64,000 bases of DNA from Lasioglossum baleicum (GCF_051020765.1 NW_027469169.1:434001-498000); one strand, 5' to 3'; positions 7,487-17,200 are shown, counted from the stretch's first letter. The notes: a model not told the origin generated them from the sequence alone. A program made the numbers and translations.

Positions 7487-8620
7487 ATGTCATCGAAGAA
7501 GAGGAGCTCCGATATGTCGTCGAAGGAGAAGAAGAGGAGTTCCGATATGCCGTCGAAGGAGAAGAAGAAGCTGCGAGCTTCGATCGCGAACGAAATAGCG
7601 AAGACCAGCGATACCATACGGAAAAAGTATTTAGCGTTGAAAGTTGGGAAAATGGCTACCCAGGAGAATTTGCAAGCAAATTTACAACCGATCGTCGAAC
7701 CGTTGAAACAGTTAGTTAAAAATACAGCTACCGCCGAACCGAGCGACGACGACAACGTGTTCAACGACATTAAGGAGTCTCCATTGCGAAAAAAAAGAAG
7801 ATTCTCAGATATTAAGGGAACGCCGTCGTCCATTATGAAAAAAAGAAGAAGAATAAAGAAGAAAAAGAATGACAAAGTCAGTTCGAGAAATATATATCTT
7901 GACGACGACGACGACGACGATGACGACGAGCCGATGATGGTACCGCGACAGGAGGAGGAGGATACCTTCCAATCACCGCGCACTCCATCTTTGGAATCTT
8001 CTATGCGTAATATTTTTGAAAATCCTGAAATTCATCACGAGGAAAATCAACAGCTATCCGAGAATTTCGGACCTTTGGCGCGCGAATATTTACAAAAATT
8101 TTTTACCGGCCCAACGAAAAATTCCGACAACGTGTACGGAGTATATCTGCAGGACGATAAGCTGATGCTGGGAAATTCAACGTTTGAGGTGGCCAACAAC
8201 GATGATATCATCATTAGAGGGCTACGGTACAGGGGGACTCGCGGTCTTTACGAATTGATATTCAATAAAGTACCCGACGAGCAGGCGTGCACCGAGGATG
8301 ATAAGAACGCGTACAAAAGAATTCTCGTTATTACACAAGCGCATCGACGCGGGAATCAGATAATGGGAAACAAAGGTTTCAAGTATAGAAAAATTATAAA
8401 ACCGTTGTTTTCGTCGCCAAGTGGAAGGGGTATTCAGCTTCCAACTTTTATGCGCGTGACCAACCATCCAATCGATTACGTGCATTGGGACGATCCGAAC
8501 GAACTCGTCGATCGTCTGAGATTGTTGACGGCTTCGAGGAACGCCGGCCATTCGGGGCATAACAACGAAATAATGTCGATAATCGAGGAACTTCGCGAGG
8601 CTGGTTTAATTATAAATTAA
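7487..8620 (+). CDS. Polinton-associated protein (DUF8207-like C-terminal domain)
   Basis: The first ATG is at 7487, giving 377 residues; upstream codons in frame include only a TTG. The N-terminus has repeated SSDM(S/P)SKEKK units and is very basic. The middle has two basic clusters (KKRRRIKKKKNDK), likely nuclear signals, followed by an eight-residue aspartate run. The C-terminal half from about residue 200 (AREYLQKFF, YGVYLQDDKLMLGNS, GLRYRGTRGLYELIF) is a conserved domain common in insect Polinton-derived genes; I believe it is catalogued as DUF8207. No enzyme motif is visible. The ATPase-fibre position and charge pattern could fit a DNA-binding core or scaffold protein, but the function is unknown. 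Confidence 0.7.
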   Translation: MSSKKRSSDMSSKEKKRSSDMPSKEKKKLRASIANEIAKTSDTIRKKYLALKVGKMATQENLQANLQPIVEPLKQLVKNTATAEPSDDDNVFNDIKESPLRKKRRFSDIKGTPSSIMKKRRRIKKKKNDKVSSRNIYLDDDDDDDDDEPMMVPRQEEEDTFQSPRTPSLESSMRNIFENPEIHHEENQQLSENFGPLAREYLQKFFTGPTKNSDNVYGVYLQDDKLMLGNSTFEVANNDDIIIRGLRYRGTRGLYELIFNKVPDEQACTEDDKNAYKRILVITQAHRRGNQIMGNKGFKYRKIIKPLFSSPSGRGIQLPTFMRVTNHPIDYVHWDDPNELVDRLRLLTASRNAGHSGHNNEIMSIIEELREAGLIIN

Positions 8621-8638
8621 AGTTTACGAGTTGACGAC

Positions 8639-8875
8639 ATGTCAGTCGATAAAATTGTGGCATTGTTGCGGCTGGATAAAATGCGCGTTCGTTTGAATTG
8701 CTGCGAAACGAATCAAACGATATCCTCGGGAGGAGAAGACGACGGTGAAAACTGGAACCTGAGATTTCATCATCTGGAGACGAAACTGGACGAGATATAT
8801 CAACAAATACTACGGATCGAAAAGCAGTTGTACGAGTTGGTGACGGCAGGAAAACCGCAAGGTAGCAAGAGATAA
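8639..8875 (+). CDS. Small coiled-coil protein
   Basis: The 78-residue product starts at an ATG 18 nt after the previous stop. The C-terminal half (RFHHLETKLDEIYQQILRIE) has hydrophobic residues at heptad spacing and should form a short coiled coil. The N-terminal half is unremarkable apart from two adjacent cysteines. I do not recognise a family. Its place between two structural-looking genes suggests an oligomerising partner of the virion or of the fibre proteins. An AAGGTA-type donor sits near its end (about 8872), so splicing into the next gene is possible. Confidence 0.5.
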   Translation: MSVDKIVALLRLDKMRVRLNCCETNQTISSGGEDDGENWNLRFHHLETKLDEIYQQILRIEKQLYELVTAGKPQGSKR

Positions 8876-8928
8876 GGTATTTCGCAGGAAACAGCATATC
8901 AGGCGGTCGAAGAAGTCTAAAAAAAAAA

Positions 8929-9513
8929 ATGTATGTCAACAAATTTGGTACATCGTTTCGTGAAACGAACAAGCGAAAGTTGGATGTTCCTTTCTATTCG
9001 TTACAAAAATATGTACACGATAACGCAATATGTTTGAACAACGCTAATTTGTACGATGCGAATGGAGCTGGGATCGAGCGTGTGGCGTATCCCACCGCAA
9101 ACGATCACGCGGCGACCAAATCGTACGTCGATGACATTGTAAAACGCGGTGACGAATATGTTAAATCAAAGGTGGAAATATACGTGTTGGACAATGTGAC
9201 GAGACTGGACAAAAAACTGAAAACATCCGAAGGAACGTTGAAGTCCGAGATCATGGAGAAACTGAACAAACAACTAAAAACGTTACGGTCCGAAATCGTG
9301 GAGAAACTGAGCAAAGACCTGAAAACATCTAACGAAACGTTGAGGTCCCAGATCGTGCAGAAACTGGGCAAAGACCTGAAAACATCGGAAGAAACATTGA
9401 GGTCCGTGATCACGAAGAAACTGGACAAAGACCTGAAAACCTCTAACGAAACGTTTAGGTCAGAAATCACGAAGAAACTGGACAAAGCAGTGAGAGCTCG
9501 ATTCTATATCTAG
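8929..9513 (+). CDS. Fibre-like repeat protein 1
   Basis: The 194-residue protein has two parts. Around residues 49-70 is IERVAYPTANDHAATKSYVD, the same form as the P-x(4)-DAATKxYVD segments found in phage tail-fibre proteins. Residues 93-183 are a run of 19-residue repeats (consensus LxKDLKTSxETLRSEIxKK, one unit shortened to 15) with heptad-like hydrophobic spacing, so a long trimeric coiled-coil shaft is likely. It ends shortly after the repeats without a globular knob. The next gene carries the same motif twice. I infer an attachment-fibre or spike component. The family is not one I can name, and receptor binding is not demonstrated. Confidence 0.55.
   Translation: MYVNKFGTSFRETNKRKLDVPFYSLQKYVHDNAICLNNANLYDANGAGIERVAYPTANDHAATKSYVDDIVKRGDEYVKSKVEIYVLDNVTRLDKKLKTSEGTLKSEIMEKLNKQLKTLRSEIVEKLSKDLKTSNETLRSQIVQKLGKDLKTSEETLRSVITKKLDKDLKTSNETFRSEITKKLDKAVRARFYI
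9205..9477 (+). repeat. 57-bp in-frame tandem repeats in fibre-like gene 1
   Basis: Five units encode the coiled-coil shaft: four of 57 bp (19 codons) and the second of 45 bp. Unit count would be expected to vary between copies by slippage, changing shaft length. Confidence 0.75.
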
Positions 9514-9728
9514 GTAGCGAGAACAAGTACTGTGTGGTAAGTCTAGATCAGAGGTTCCCCCTCCCAGGTCTCATTTCAAGATTTCTAAGAAAGTTCTAAA
9601 ATATAACAATGGCATCTCCCCACCACCACCTCCCTAGAAGGAGCGAGAGAGAGAGAGAGTGAGAATCATGTCATTGCGTGGTGGCAATTCAAGAAGGAAA
9701 CGTCGTACTCTCTCTCTATCTCATCACG

Positions 9729-10952
9729 ATGAGCATTAACAAATCATCCTACGAACTTATAAGAAAAGTTATTCGGGACGTTACGTCGAATATCGGCAAG
9801 GAAGAACGGAATTTCGATTGCAAGGAAGCGAACAATCCCATCCCGTTCAATAGATTGTTGTTGGATCTTTTAAGCTCGATACGTAAACACGCTGTGATCA
9901 TGACGGATAAAAAAGACGCGTACTTCGATGCGGAGTTTCTATCTATCCAAAATGTGAAAGCCCCCGCTAAGAAGACTGACGTGGCAACGAAAGGCTACGT
10001 GGATGATCTTGTCGCCAGCAGCAAAGCGATGGCTAGCAACAACGAATTTTTCGATGCGAAATCTCAACGTATTAAAAATTTGGGGACACCAACCGACGAG
10101 AACGATTCGGCAACGAAACTCTACGTCGATAAGACGATCGATTTGTTGAAAAAAGTGTTTGCAGACGAATTTAATAAGAGCGCCGAGGATATTCACGACA
10201 CGCGAGACAAGATCGAGCACATCCATGAAATCGTAACGAACAACGAGCTCGCCGATAAATCGATGGTGGCGAAACTGAAAGACATCGAGGAATGCATGCA
10301 ACAGAATCAAGAAAAGCTGTCGGAGTTTGAAACGAAGATAGAGCATAATTATGGTGGAATTCTCCGTGAAAAATTTATCGAGCTCGAGGACAGGTTGATC
10401 GAAGTATTGAAGTACGAGCAGAGGGTGGATCATGAAAAATTGGACGCTGTTGTGAAATTTTCCGATAAACTCAGCGATAGACTTTCAGCCGTGGAACATA
10501 AAATCGACAACAAGTTGGAAAGAAGACTATTAAACTTGAAGAATACGCTGCTTGGTAAAATCAGTGATGTGAAGGACACGGTGAACGCGGACAAGTTGAG
10601 CCAGGGAAAGTTGATGCTTCTTGAAAACAATGTGGCGGATATGCAACAAAAATTCGCAACTGGCGGTTATGAAACCGGTCAGGAATTGGATAAGAGATTT
10701 GAAATGCATAGAGAGAGCATGCACAAGAGATTGGTCGAGCTGACGGGAGAGGGAAATATAACTGGGAAATTTGAAGATTTCAAGAAAAGTTTAAACGAGA
10801 AATTCGAAGAAATATATGTGCAAATGCGACGTATCGAGGAGCAGCAACAAGAAATGATACGCGCAGCTTTCGACGAGCTAGATAGTCGAGTGCATCGACG
10901 CTTCGAGGACTGGAAAGAATCGATTGAAAAGAGACTAATCGGCGATGAGTAA
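9729..10952 (+). CDS. Fibre-like coiled-coil protein 2
   Basis: Using the ATG at 9729 the product has 407 residues; the frame is open further but starts with GTG. Two copies of the fibre motif are present: LSIQNVKAPAKKTDVATKGYVD at about 71-92 and QRIKNLGTPTDENDSATKLYVD at about 113-134. From about residue 140 to the end it is a long charged coiled coil. The stop overlaps the integrase ATG by eight bases. The 215-bp gap before it has GA-rich microsatellites and a 23-codon ORF at 9668 but no clear promoter. With the preceding gene it looks like the appendage module of the virion, which is inference from motif and structure. Confidence 0.6.
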   Translation: MSINKSSYELIRKVIRDVTSNIGKEERNFDCKEANNPIPFNRLLLDLLSSIRKHAVIMTDKKDAYFDAEFLSIQNVKAPAKKTDVATKGYVDDLVASSKAMASNNEFFDAKSQRIKNLGTPTDENDSATKLYVDKTIDLLKKVFADEFNKSAEDIHDTRDKIEHIHEIVTNNELADKSMVAKLKDIEECMQQNQEKLSEFETKIEHNYGGILREKFIELEDRLIEVLKYEQRVDHEKLDAVVKFSDKLSDRLSAVEHKIDNKLERRLLNLKNTLLGKISDVKDTVNADKLSQGKLMLLENNVADMQQKFATGGYETGQELDKRFEMHRESMHKRLVELTGEGNITGKFEDFKKSLNEKFEEIYVQMRRIEEQQQEMIRAAFDELDSRVHRRFEDWKESIEKRLIGDE

Positions 10953-11871
10953 AGAAAAAGTGAAATTGATAGAAGAGCTGCACGCCCCGGCGAGACGTTT
11001 CTTCCCGCGTAGACGGGTGATCGTGCGAGGATTCGATGATCTTTGGCAAGCTGATATCGTCGAAGTTCAGCAATATGCGCGAGATAATCGGGGACATCGA
11101 TACATTCTTACGATAATCGATGTGTTTAGCAAATACGCGTGGGCGGTTCCTTTGAAGAGTAAAAATGCGAGCGATGTGTGTAAAGCTTTCGCGTCCGCGT
11201 TGAAGAAGGATGGCAGAGCTCCGAACAACTTGCAGACCGACATGGGCAAGGAATTCTACAACGCACAGTTCCAAGAATATCTGAGAAACCGCAACATCCG
11301 TCATTACTCGACCTTCAGCGCTATGAAAGCTTCCGTCGTAGAACGTTTCAACCGCACGTTGAAGAACAGCATGTGGAAATATTTCTCGTTGAGCGGAAAA
11401 TATCGTTGGATCGATGCGCTTCCCACGCTGATCGAGGACTACAATAATCGAAAACACCGTACCACCCGTATGCGCCCCGCGGATGTGAACCGTAAAAATG
11501 CTGAGCATCTTCTGTCCACCGTGTACAGCAACGTGAAGATTGCCGGTCCCGCCAAATTCAAGGTGGGCGATCGCGTGCGCGTCAGCAAATTCAAAACTCT
11601 GTTCGACAAAGGATACACGCCGAACTGGTCGACGGAAATATTTAAGATCATCACGGTGAAACGAACGAATCCTGTCACGTACCTCTTGATCGATTCAAAG
11701 GACAATCCTATCGCCGGCGGATTTTATGAACACGAGATACACGCGGCTAAATACCCCGACGTATATTTAATTGAAAAAATATTGCGCAGAAAAGGAAATA
11801 AAATATATGTAAAATGGTTAGGGTTGGACGCGTCGCATAATTCGTGGATATCTAAAACTGCTATAGTTTAA
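10945..11871 (+). CDS. Polinton integrase with chromodomain
   Basis: The 308-residue protein is a retroviral-type (rve) DDE integrase. The catalytic residues are D37 (LWQADIVE), D99 (LQTDMGKEF) and E133 (VVERFNRTLK). The C-terminus from about 270 (VYLIEKILRRKGNKIYVKWLG...SWI) is a chromodomain, which in such elements guides insertion to chromatin marks. No HHCC zinc finger is visible at the N-terminus; the protein begins about 35 residues before the first catalytic aspartate. Length and layout fit Polinton integrases, which insert the element and generate 6-bp target duplications. The ATG overlaps the end of the fibre-2 gene (ATGAGTAA). Confidence 0.92.
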   Translation: MSKEKVKLIEELHAPARRFFPRRRVIVRGFDDLWQADIVEVQQYARDNRGHRYILTIIDVFSKYAWAVPLKSKNASDVCKAFASALKKDGRAPNNLQTDMGKEFYNAQFQEYLRNRNIRHYSTFSAMKASVVERFNRTLKNSMWKYFSLSGKYRWIDALPTLIEDYNNRKHRTTRMRPADVNRKNAEHLLSTVYSNVKIAGPAKFKVGDRVRVSKFKTLFDKGYTPNWSTEIFKIITVKRTNPVTYLLIDSKDNPIAGGFYEHEIHAAKYPDVYLIEKILRRKGNKIYVKWLGLDASHNSWISKTAIV

Positions 11872-11928
11872 AACTTCAAATATGATTTCTACTTTTTTTA
11901 TAAAAGATCTTTTCATGTAATTTTTATT

Positions 11929-11934
11929 AATAAA
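11929..11934 (+). terminator. Poly(A) signal after integrase
   Basis: AATAAA lies 58 nt past the integrase stop within an AT-rich region, a normal distance for the 3' end of the plus-strand transcript. Confidence 0.5.
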
Positions 11935-12039
11935 TAATGTGTAAAACGTATTCTTCAATTTTTTTTCCCCTGACCTGAAAGAGAGAGAGAGAGAGAGGAA
12001 ATTCTTATACAATAATAAATTTTTTTTTATTTTAACGTA

Positions 12040-12775
12040 TTCTTCAGTAACACTCTTACATTTTTTTCAACATTCTTCTTCTTCAGTAACACTCTTATAC
12101 ATTTATTCTATTAAATGATATAAAACTGATCTATTCTTCAGTAACACTCTTACATTTTTTTCAATGATATCAAACTGATCGAACACGATTTTCGTAGGTA
12201 ACACAGCCTTTCCCTGTATCACTTTAGATCATCTGTTTCATGACTCGAGTTTAATCACGTGATCACAGCATTATTTAATATCCCACAGACACCTTATTTG
12301 ATATTCATCGACGCGGGATCTGGAGGAATTGTTCGTGAGATTTGTTGAGAATGAGACCTGTTCATAGCACAATTTAATTATGTGATCAGAGAATTGTTTT
12401 GATGACAAAATAATGCGGTGATCACAGAATTAAACTCGAGCCATGTAGAGGTTCGTTCTCGAATCTTAAAAAGCAACTCCTCCAGATCCCACGTCTGTGT
12501 ATACCAAATAAGGTGTCTGTGGATATCAAATCAAGCGGCGATCACGTGATTAAACTCCTGCCAAAAACAGGTTATCTAAGTGAGACAGAGGAAAGGTAGT
12601 GTTTCCTAAGAAGATCGTGTTCGATCAGTTTTACATGTGTGCCTAATCTTCAGTATACATATGCATTCAGTAACACTCTTACATTTTTCAACATTCTTCA
12701 GTAACGCCAATTTATTCTATTAAATGATATAAAACTTCATGTACTTCAGTAACACGCTTATTTTGAATAAAATAA
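12040..12775 (+). repeat. Dispersed TTCAGTAACACTCTTACA repeats around hairpin 1
   Basis: A unit of about 25 bp, TTCAGTAACACTCTTACA followed by T-rich sequence, occurs at about 12045, 12083, 12136, 12668 and, in variant form, about 12703 and 12744. Most are followed by an ATTCTATTAAATGATATAAA stretch. They lie on both sides of the first hairpin and before the second, so the hairpins look embedded in one repeat family. No gene is present. Confidence 0.65.
12172..12633. repeat. Long imperfect hairpin 1 (arms about 225 bp)
   Basis: The segment is an inverted repeat of itself. The left end AAACTGATCGAACACG matches the right end CGTGTTCGATCAGTTT, and arm similarity continues to a centre near 12401 with the tip TTTTGATGACAAAA. 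Each arm carries the palindrome ATCACGTGAT (12254-12263 and 12541-12550). No coding frame is supported. It sits between convergent transcripts, so read-through would make a long double-stranded RNA. A MITE-like insert, an insulator or a replication/packaging structure are alternatives. Confidence 0.8.
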
Positions 12776-13325
12776 TGTAAAATCAAAACATCATGTCCAG
12801 GATAACAGTCTCGTTCTTTATCTTACCATACATCATCTGTTTCATGACTCAAGTTTAATCACGTGATCACAACGTTAATTGATATGCATAGAGCGGGATA
12901 TTGAAAGGATTGAAAATAAGATTCGAGAACTGACCTCTAGATGACAGAATTTTAATTATGTGATCACTGCATGGAATTGCTCTTAAGACCCGACAACTGA
13001 CCTCTAGATAGCAGAATTTTAATTATGTGATCAGAGAATTGTTTTGATGACAAAATAATACAGTCATAACATAATTAAAATTCTGCCATGAACAGGTCAG
13101 ATCTCGAATCTTAAGAGCAATTTCATGCAGTGATAACAGAATTAAAATTCTGTCATCTAGAGGTCAGTTCTCGAATCTTAAGAGCAATTCCTTCAAAAAT
13201 CCTAGTCTGTGCATATCAAGTAAGGTGGTGATCACGTGATTAAACTCAGGCCAGTAACAGATGATGCAAAAGTATGATAAAGAACGAGACTGTTAACCTG
13301 GACGTGATGTTGAATCAGTTTTACA
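12775..13325. repeat. Long imperfect hairpin 2, paralogue of hairpin 1
   Basis: This is a second inverted repeat with arms of about 260 bp and a centre near 13047, with the same tip GTTTTGATGACAAAAT. It shares blocks with hairpin 1, such as ATCTGTTTCATGACTC, ATCACGTGAT (12858-12867 and 13231-13240) and TGTGATCAGAGAATTG. Its arms also contain an inner repeat, TCGAATCTTAAGAGCAATT. The two hairpins are related but diverged, so the pair arose by duplication and both kept their fold. Confidence 0.8.
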
Positions 13326-13358
13326 TTTTTTCATTTTTTAAAAAAAAATCTCACGAAA

Positions 13359-14100
13359 TTAACATCGCTTAGACGCTTCTAGCGCTATAACCTCGGCGCC
13401 CAAAGTCACCAGTTCACAATCTATTAGCGAGTTTTGATCGAAAGACCGGCTCTCGACAATTGTTTTGATAAAATTTTCTACTCTAACATTTTTTGAAATA
13501 ACAACGAAATCGGCAAATTTTGCAGCAACGTCCGGAACGTTGTCTACTAATCCTATATACATACTATCTATACAAAATTCTAAATTGTATATGTTACACA
13601 TAGTTTTCTCAGTAATATATATATTTATGGTTGAGTTCGCTATTTTAATTAGCTCCCGTCCATTCAGATTAACCATTTCCAAGGTCAAATTATCACCAAG
13701 TTTTATGCGCTCCATATTGCTTTGAATAATCGGTTTCGCGCGCAGCAACTCTCTCCATGTTTTAATTGAAAATAGAAGTTCATTTCCACGGCTATCACCG
13801 ATAGCCAACTCCGCATAAATGTCCTCTCCGATCCGTATGCCAAGTTCCAAATATTTGAAATAATTCCCAGCTATGGAATATCTTCTACACAAAATCCGTA
13901 CGGAACGTGATTGGGAACTAGTTGACAAATCGATCGGTTCTGGTTGAGAATATCTACAGCAGATTAATTTTTCAGACATCTTTCTAAATTTCTTTCACAT
14001 TTTTTTTTTATATATCTTTTTTTTCTACTTACATATCATCTTGGCTTTTCACAGACTCGTCAATTTTTTGACAGATGTCGAGCTGACGACGGTTGAACAT
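13359..14100 (-). CDS. Unknown spliced protein with PIDLS motif
   Basis: I do not recognise a family. The model has exon 1 at 14100-14033 (68 nt, ATG at 14100), a 49-nt intron (14032-13984, GTAAGT...TTTAG), and exon 2 at 13983-13359. The join is in frame and gives 230 residues. Without the intron the protein would start at the ATG at 13979 with 206 residues. Exon 2 begins with paired cysteines and EPIDLS, which fits the PxDLS motif that recruits the CtBP co-repressor and is known from adenovirus E1A. The rest looks like a compact alpha/beta domain without enzyme motifs. It could be a regulator of host transcription, but this rests on a five-residue motif. Confidence 0.6.
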
Positions 14101-14206
14101 CGTTCAAACCCACACTTTTCACCGTCTCACTCTCTCTCACGATGTTAACGTTTTCGTGGCGGTTGCTCGACTATTCGGCCTGACGCTCGGATTGCATTGT
14201 TTTATA
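14033..14206 (-). promoter_or_regulatory. TATA box and leader of the PIDLS gene
   Basis: On the minus strand TATAAAA lies at 14206-14200, about 100 nt upstream of the ATG at 14100. The stretch 14101-14287, between this gene and the polymerase stop, holds nothing else that I can support apart from a GA-rich run. Confidence 0.55.
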
Positions 14207-14287
14207 GAACCATTAATCTACATACCACTTCCTTGCTACAGATAGCGGTCAACAAAGTTTTTTCAATCTCCATCCCAACACTTCCTT

Positions 14288-17200
14288 TTATGGCAATGAA
14301 ACGATATTGCAATGTCCCCAAGGAAGTGTAGTGACCAAATTATCACAGATATACCGTTTATCGTCGTACGGACTTAACGCTAATTTCATTTCAGCTATGG
14401 AATACACCCGATGCTGTACCGACATTATACGTTTATTGTTAATGCTCTTTTCCGTATGATTATGAAGACACTCGACATAGTCTTCAAAACTTATATCTCT
14501 GGCTGTGGCGTTTGTCCTAATGCCTTTGATTTTTTTCGTTTCGCGGCAGGTATCATCGTCGTCGCGCACGCGAGTAGCATACATTTTCGCGCGAAGCCCC
14601 ACGAACTCAGTCATAATTTTGCCTCCGTTCTCATCCTTCATTAATCCCAGCATCTTTTTGTTCGCGATCGGAACGCCGTACGCGTTGTTCTCGACATAAT
14701 TACTTGTATCGTATCGATGGATATCACGTTTCATCGTCTCATACACATCGTCGCAAGCGATCTCGTATATCAGACTGTCCGTGTCCGTGTACAAAATCTT
14801 GCAATTTTGTTGGAAATTGGGATACATGTACTCGTAATGAAAGCTGTACAAATGAGTTTTTGATATATCCAATACGGACATGCCTATGTAGATGGGTTTG
14901 TGGAATTTGAGTAACAGCTTGTTTAGCTGTATCGCGACGAAATCCTCCGAAAACACGGTACAACTGTGAAAATTTGGTCTGGCTATCAATTGCTCGACAC
15001 CGTATCGACCGTCCCATCGGGAAAGCAATTTCACGTTCACGTGATTTCGAACGTTCTCCATTGTTTTTCCAAACACAGCGTTGTTCATTAATTTAAACAA
15101 ATTTTTAGAAAAATCGTTAGTCGCCTCGGCGCGTAATTTCGTGTTCAAATCGATATAGCCGTGCAACCATCGCGATTGTTGAAACTCTAGAATTCGGTAA
15201 ATTTTCTTCAATTTTAGGTTATGCTTTAAACTTTGCTGTAAATACCGATAGTGCAGAACGTATCGCTCCTTATCGCGAAGCGTTGCCATCAACTTTCTCT
15301 GCCGGCTCGAGTCGGCCGCCGTGTCGTGACTCGGACAGAACGGTAGATCCGCGTGAGCATCGTGAATTTCACTAGGATACTCTAAATCAACCTCCAAAAT
15401 GTATCCTACAGGGCTGTCGATTGGAACGGATTCAACGTTGAAATTCTCTATGTCCTCCACCCATCGAAAGTCTCTGTACGGTAGAGGTTGCGACATAGCC
15501 CAACCGTATAAATTGTTAACGTCGAAATACATTAGATAGGTTGACGGTTTGCTGGAGTCATATTTTGGTAAATACTTGTTGTTTGCACACGCATATCTCT
15601 GAGAACATTGGCTCAATCCGCCGCGTATTCCTCGCTCCACGAATAAAAGCATGTCCACGTCCGTGAACAACTCCAATTCGATCTTAGTCATTTTCAACAT
15701 CACGTCCCACGCGAAACCGGGAAGCGTGTAATAATGCGCCGGATCGAGTTTATAGTTCTCGAGACAGTCGTCGCGGAAATTTTCGAAAACATCAGCCAAT
15801 AACAACACATCCAATTTCAAATACAAATCGCTGTACTGCCCCAACGTTTTTATAGCGAAACGCGACCAAACCGTGCTCGCGTGAACGTAATCGGCGTCCG
15901 ATATCCCCCTGTCGCAAAGCTGATTGTAAAATGCCTCGCGCGACGGCAAACACGTGTCGTTTAATTTGTCGTACGACGCCAGATAGTCGTACGGAAAGAC
16001 GCCTTTTCTAGTCAAGAGATTGAAATCGTCGACGTTGAGATGATCAAATTGATTTCGTACAACGCGTAATTTGTTTTTGTCCAGATACGATGATAACTTG
16101 TCCAAACTCGAATTCAAGAACTTGAAGGAATCGATAAATCGAAACTTCAACAACTTTGCATAATTTCTCTTTTCATCTTTATTCGCAACAACTTTCGTGA
16201 ACGAGATGTACCGCTCTTTTGTCAACGGCAACACAGCTATCTTACCCTCGAACGTGTTTGCTAATTCTTTAATAATGAAATGCGCATCGTAGCCGGACAA
16301 ATTGTGAAAGACCACCGGTATCACGTACGAAGATTGATAACCTAAATTACACGCGATATGCGCCGGACCGCGATACGCTCCCGTAAAATGACAATGATCG
16401 TGTACTTTTGTGTCGGAACTGCTGAACGGCTGCTCGCACACATGACAATGCGTAGCCGTCTGAAAATTTAACTCCTGTCTTTCAGTTAGTTCGTCCATAG
16501 GTACCGTTTTGTCGAATATCGGCTGTAATTTATTGCTTATATCATGCAACTTTGCAGCGAACCACGCGGCACATCCCTCTTCCTTGCGACAAGCTCGATA
16601 CTCGCACAAAGAAGAGTCGTAGCGGCAATGCATGTAATAACCTATGCTGAACGCGTGGTGATGCTGATACAGCGAGCGTGCTCCACGACCTTGTCCTTCC
16701 TGCTTCTCCAACAGACATTCCAAATCGGCGTAGATAACGAACGGCGCCTGTTCTTTGTGCACATAGTTCTTAAACTGCAACCACTTATCTTCTTCCGATA
16801 CTGGAAGTGACAGAGCGCAATCGTTCATCCGTTCACAATCGATCGTATGAACGTTTAATTTCTCCAGCGTGTAGAAATATTGTAAACATCTGAAAGAAAA
16901 AAAAAACATTTCTCTCTCTCTTTGCTTTCAAGAATTAAAAAAACAATCTTACCGATCGCAAATATACTTCATACACTTATGCTTGCTAAGCTGCGACGAA
17001 ACCAATCGTGGCAAATTTCGTATACACACGTAATGACCGCGCGTTTTCGCCTCATTCTGTAGAAACAACAAGTTGACGTGCCTCATCCGTTTCTTCTCGG
17101 TCAGATGAAGCGTTACACACCTCTTGTCCACCCATTCGAACACATTCACGGAAATGTCGTTCTCTCTTTCGAATTTCCGAATGTCTTTGAACGACATCGG

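Noticed and set aside
7474..7983. Serine/phenylalanine-rich minus-strand ORF
   Set aside because: It is the antisense of the lysine/aspartate-rich stretch of the DUF8207-like gene.
9678..9728. Upstream extension of fibre-like gene 2
   Set aside because: It needs a GTG start. The ATG at 9729 begins the conserved-looking part of the protein.
10780..11508. 242-codon minus-strand ORF across the integrase start
   Set aside because: It is antisense to two well supported genes and shows no recognisable motif; long antisense frames are expected in this codon usage.
12172..13325. tRNA or structured-RNA gene in the hairpin region
   Set aside because: The folds are long simple inverted repeats without cloverleaf elements or polymerase III boxes that I could identify.
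14739..15017. Minus-strand ORF inside the polymerase
   Set aside because: It is a shifted-frame shadow of the conserved polymerase C-motif region.
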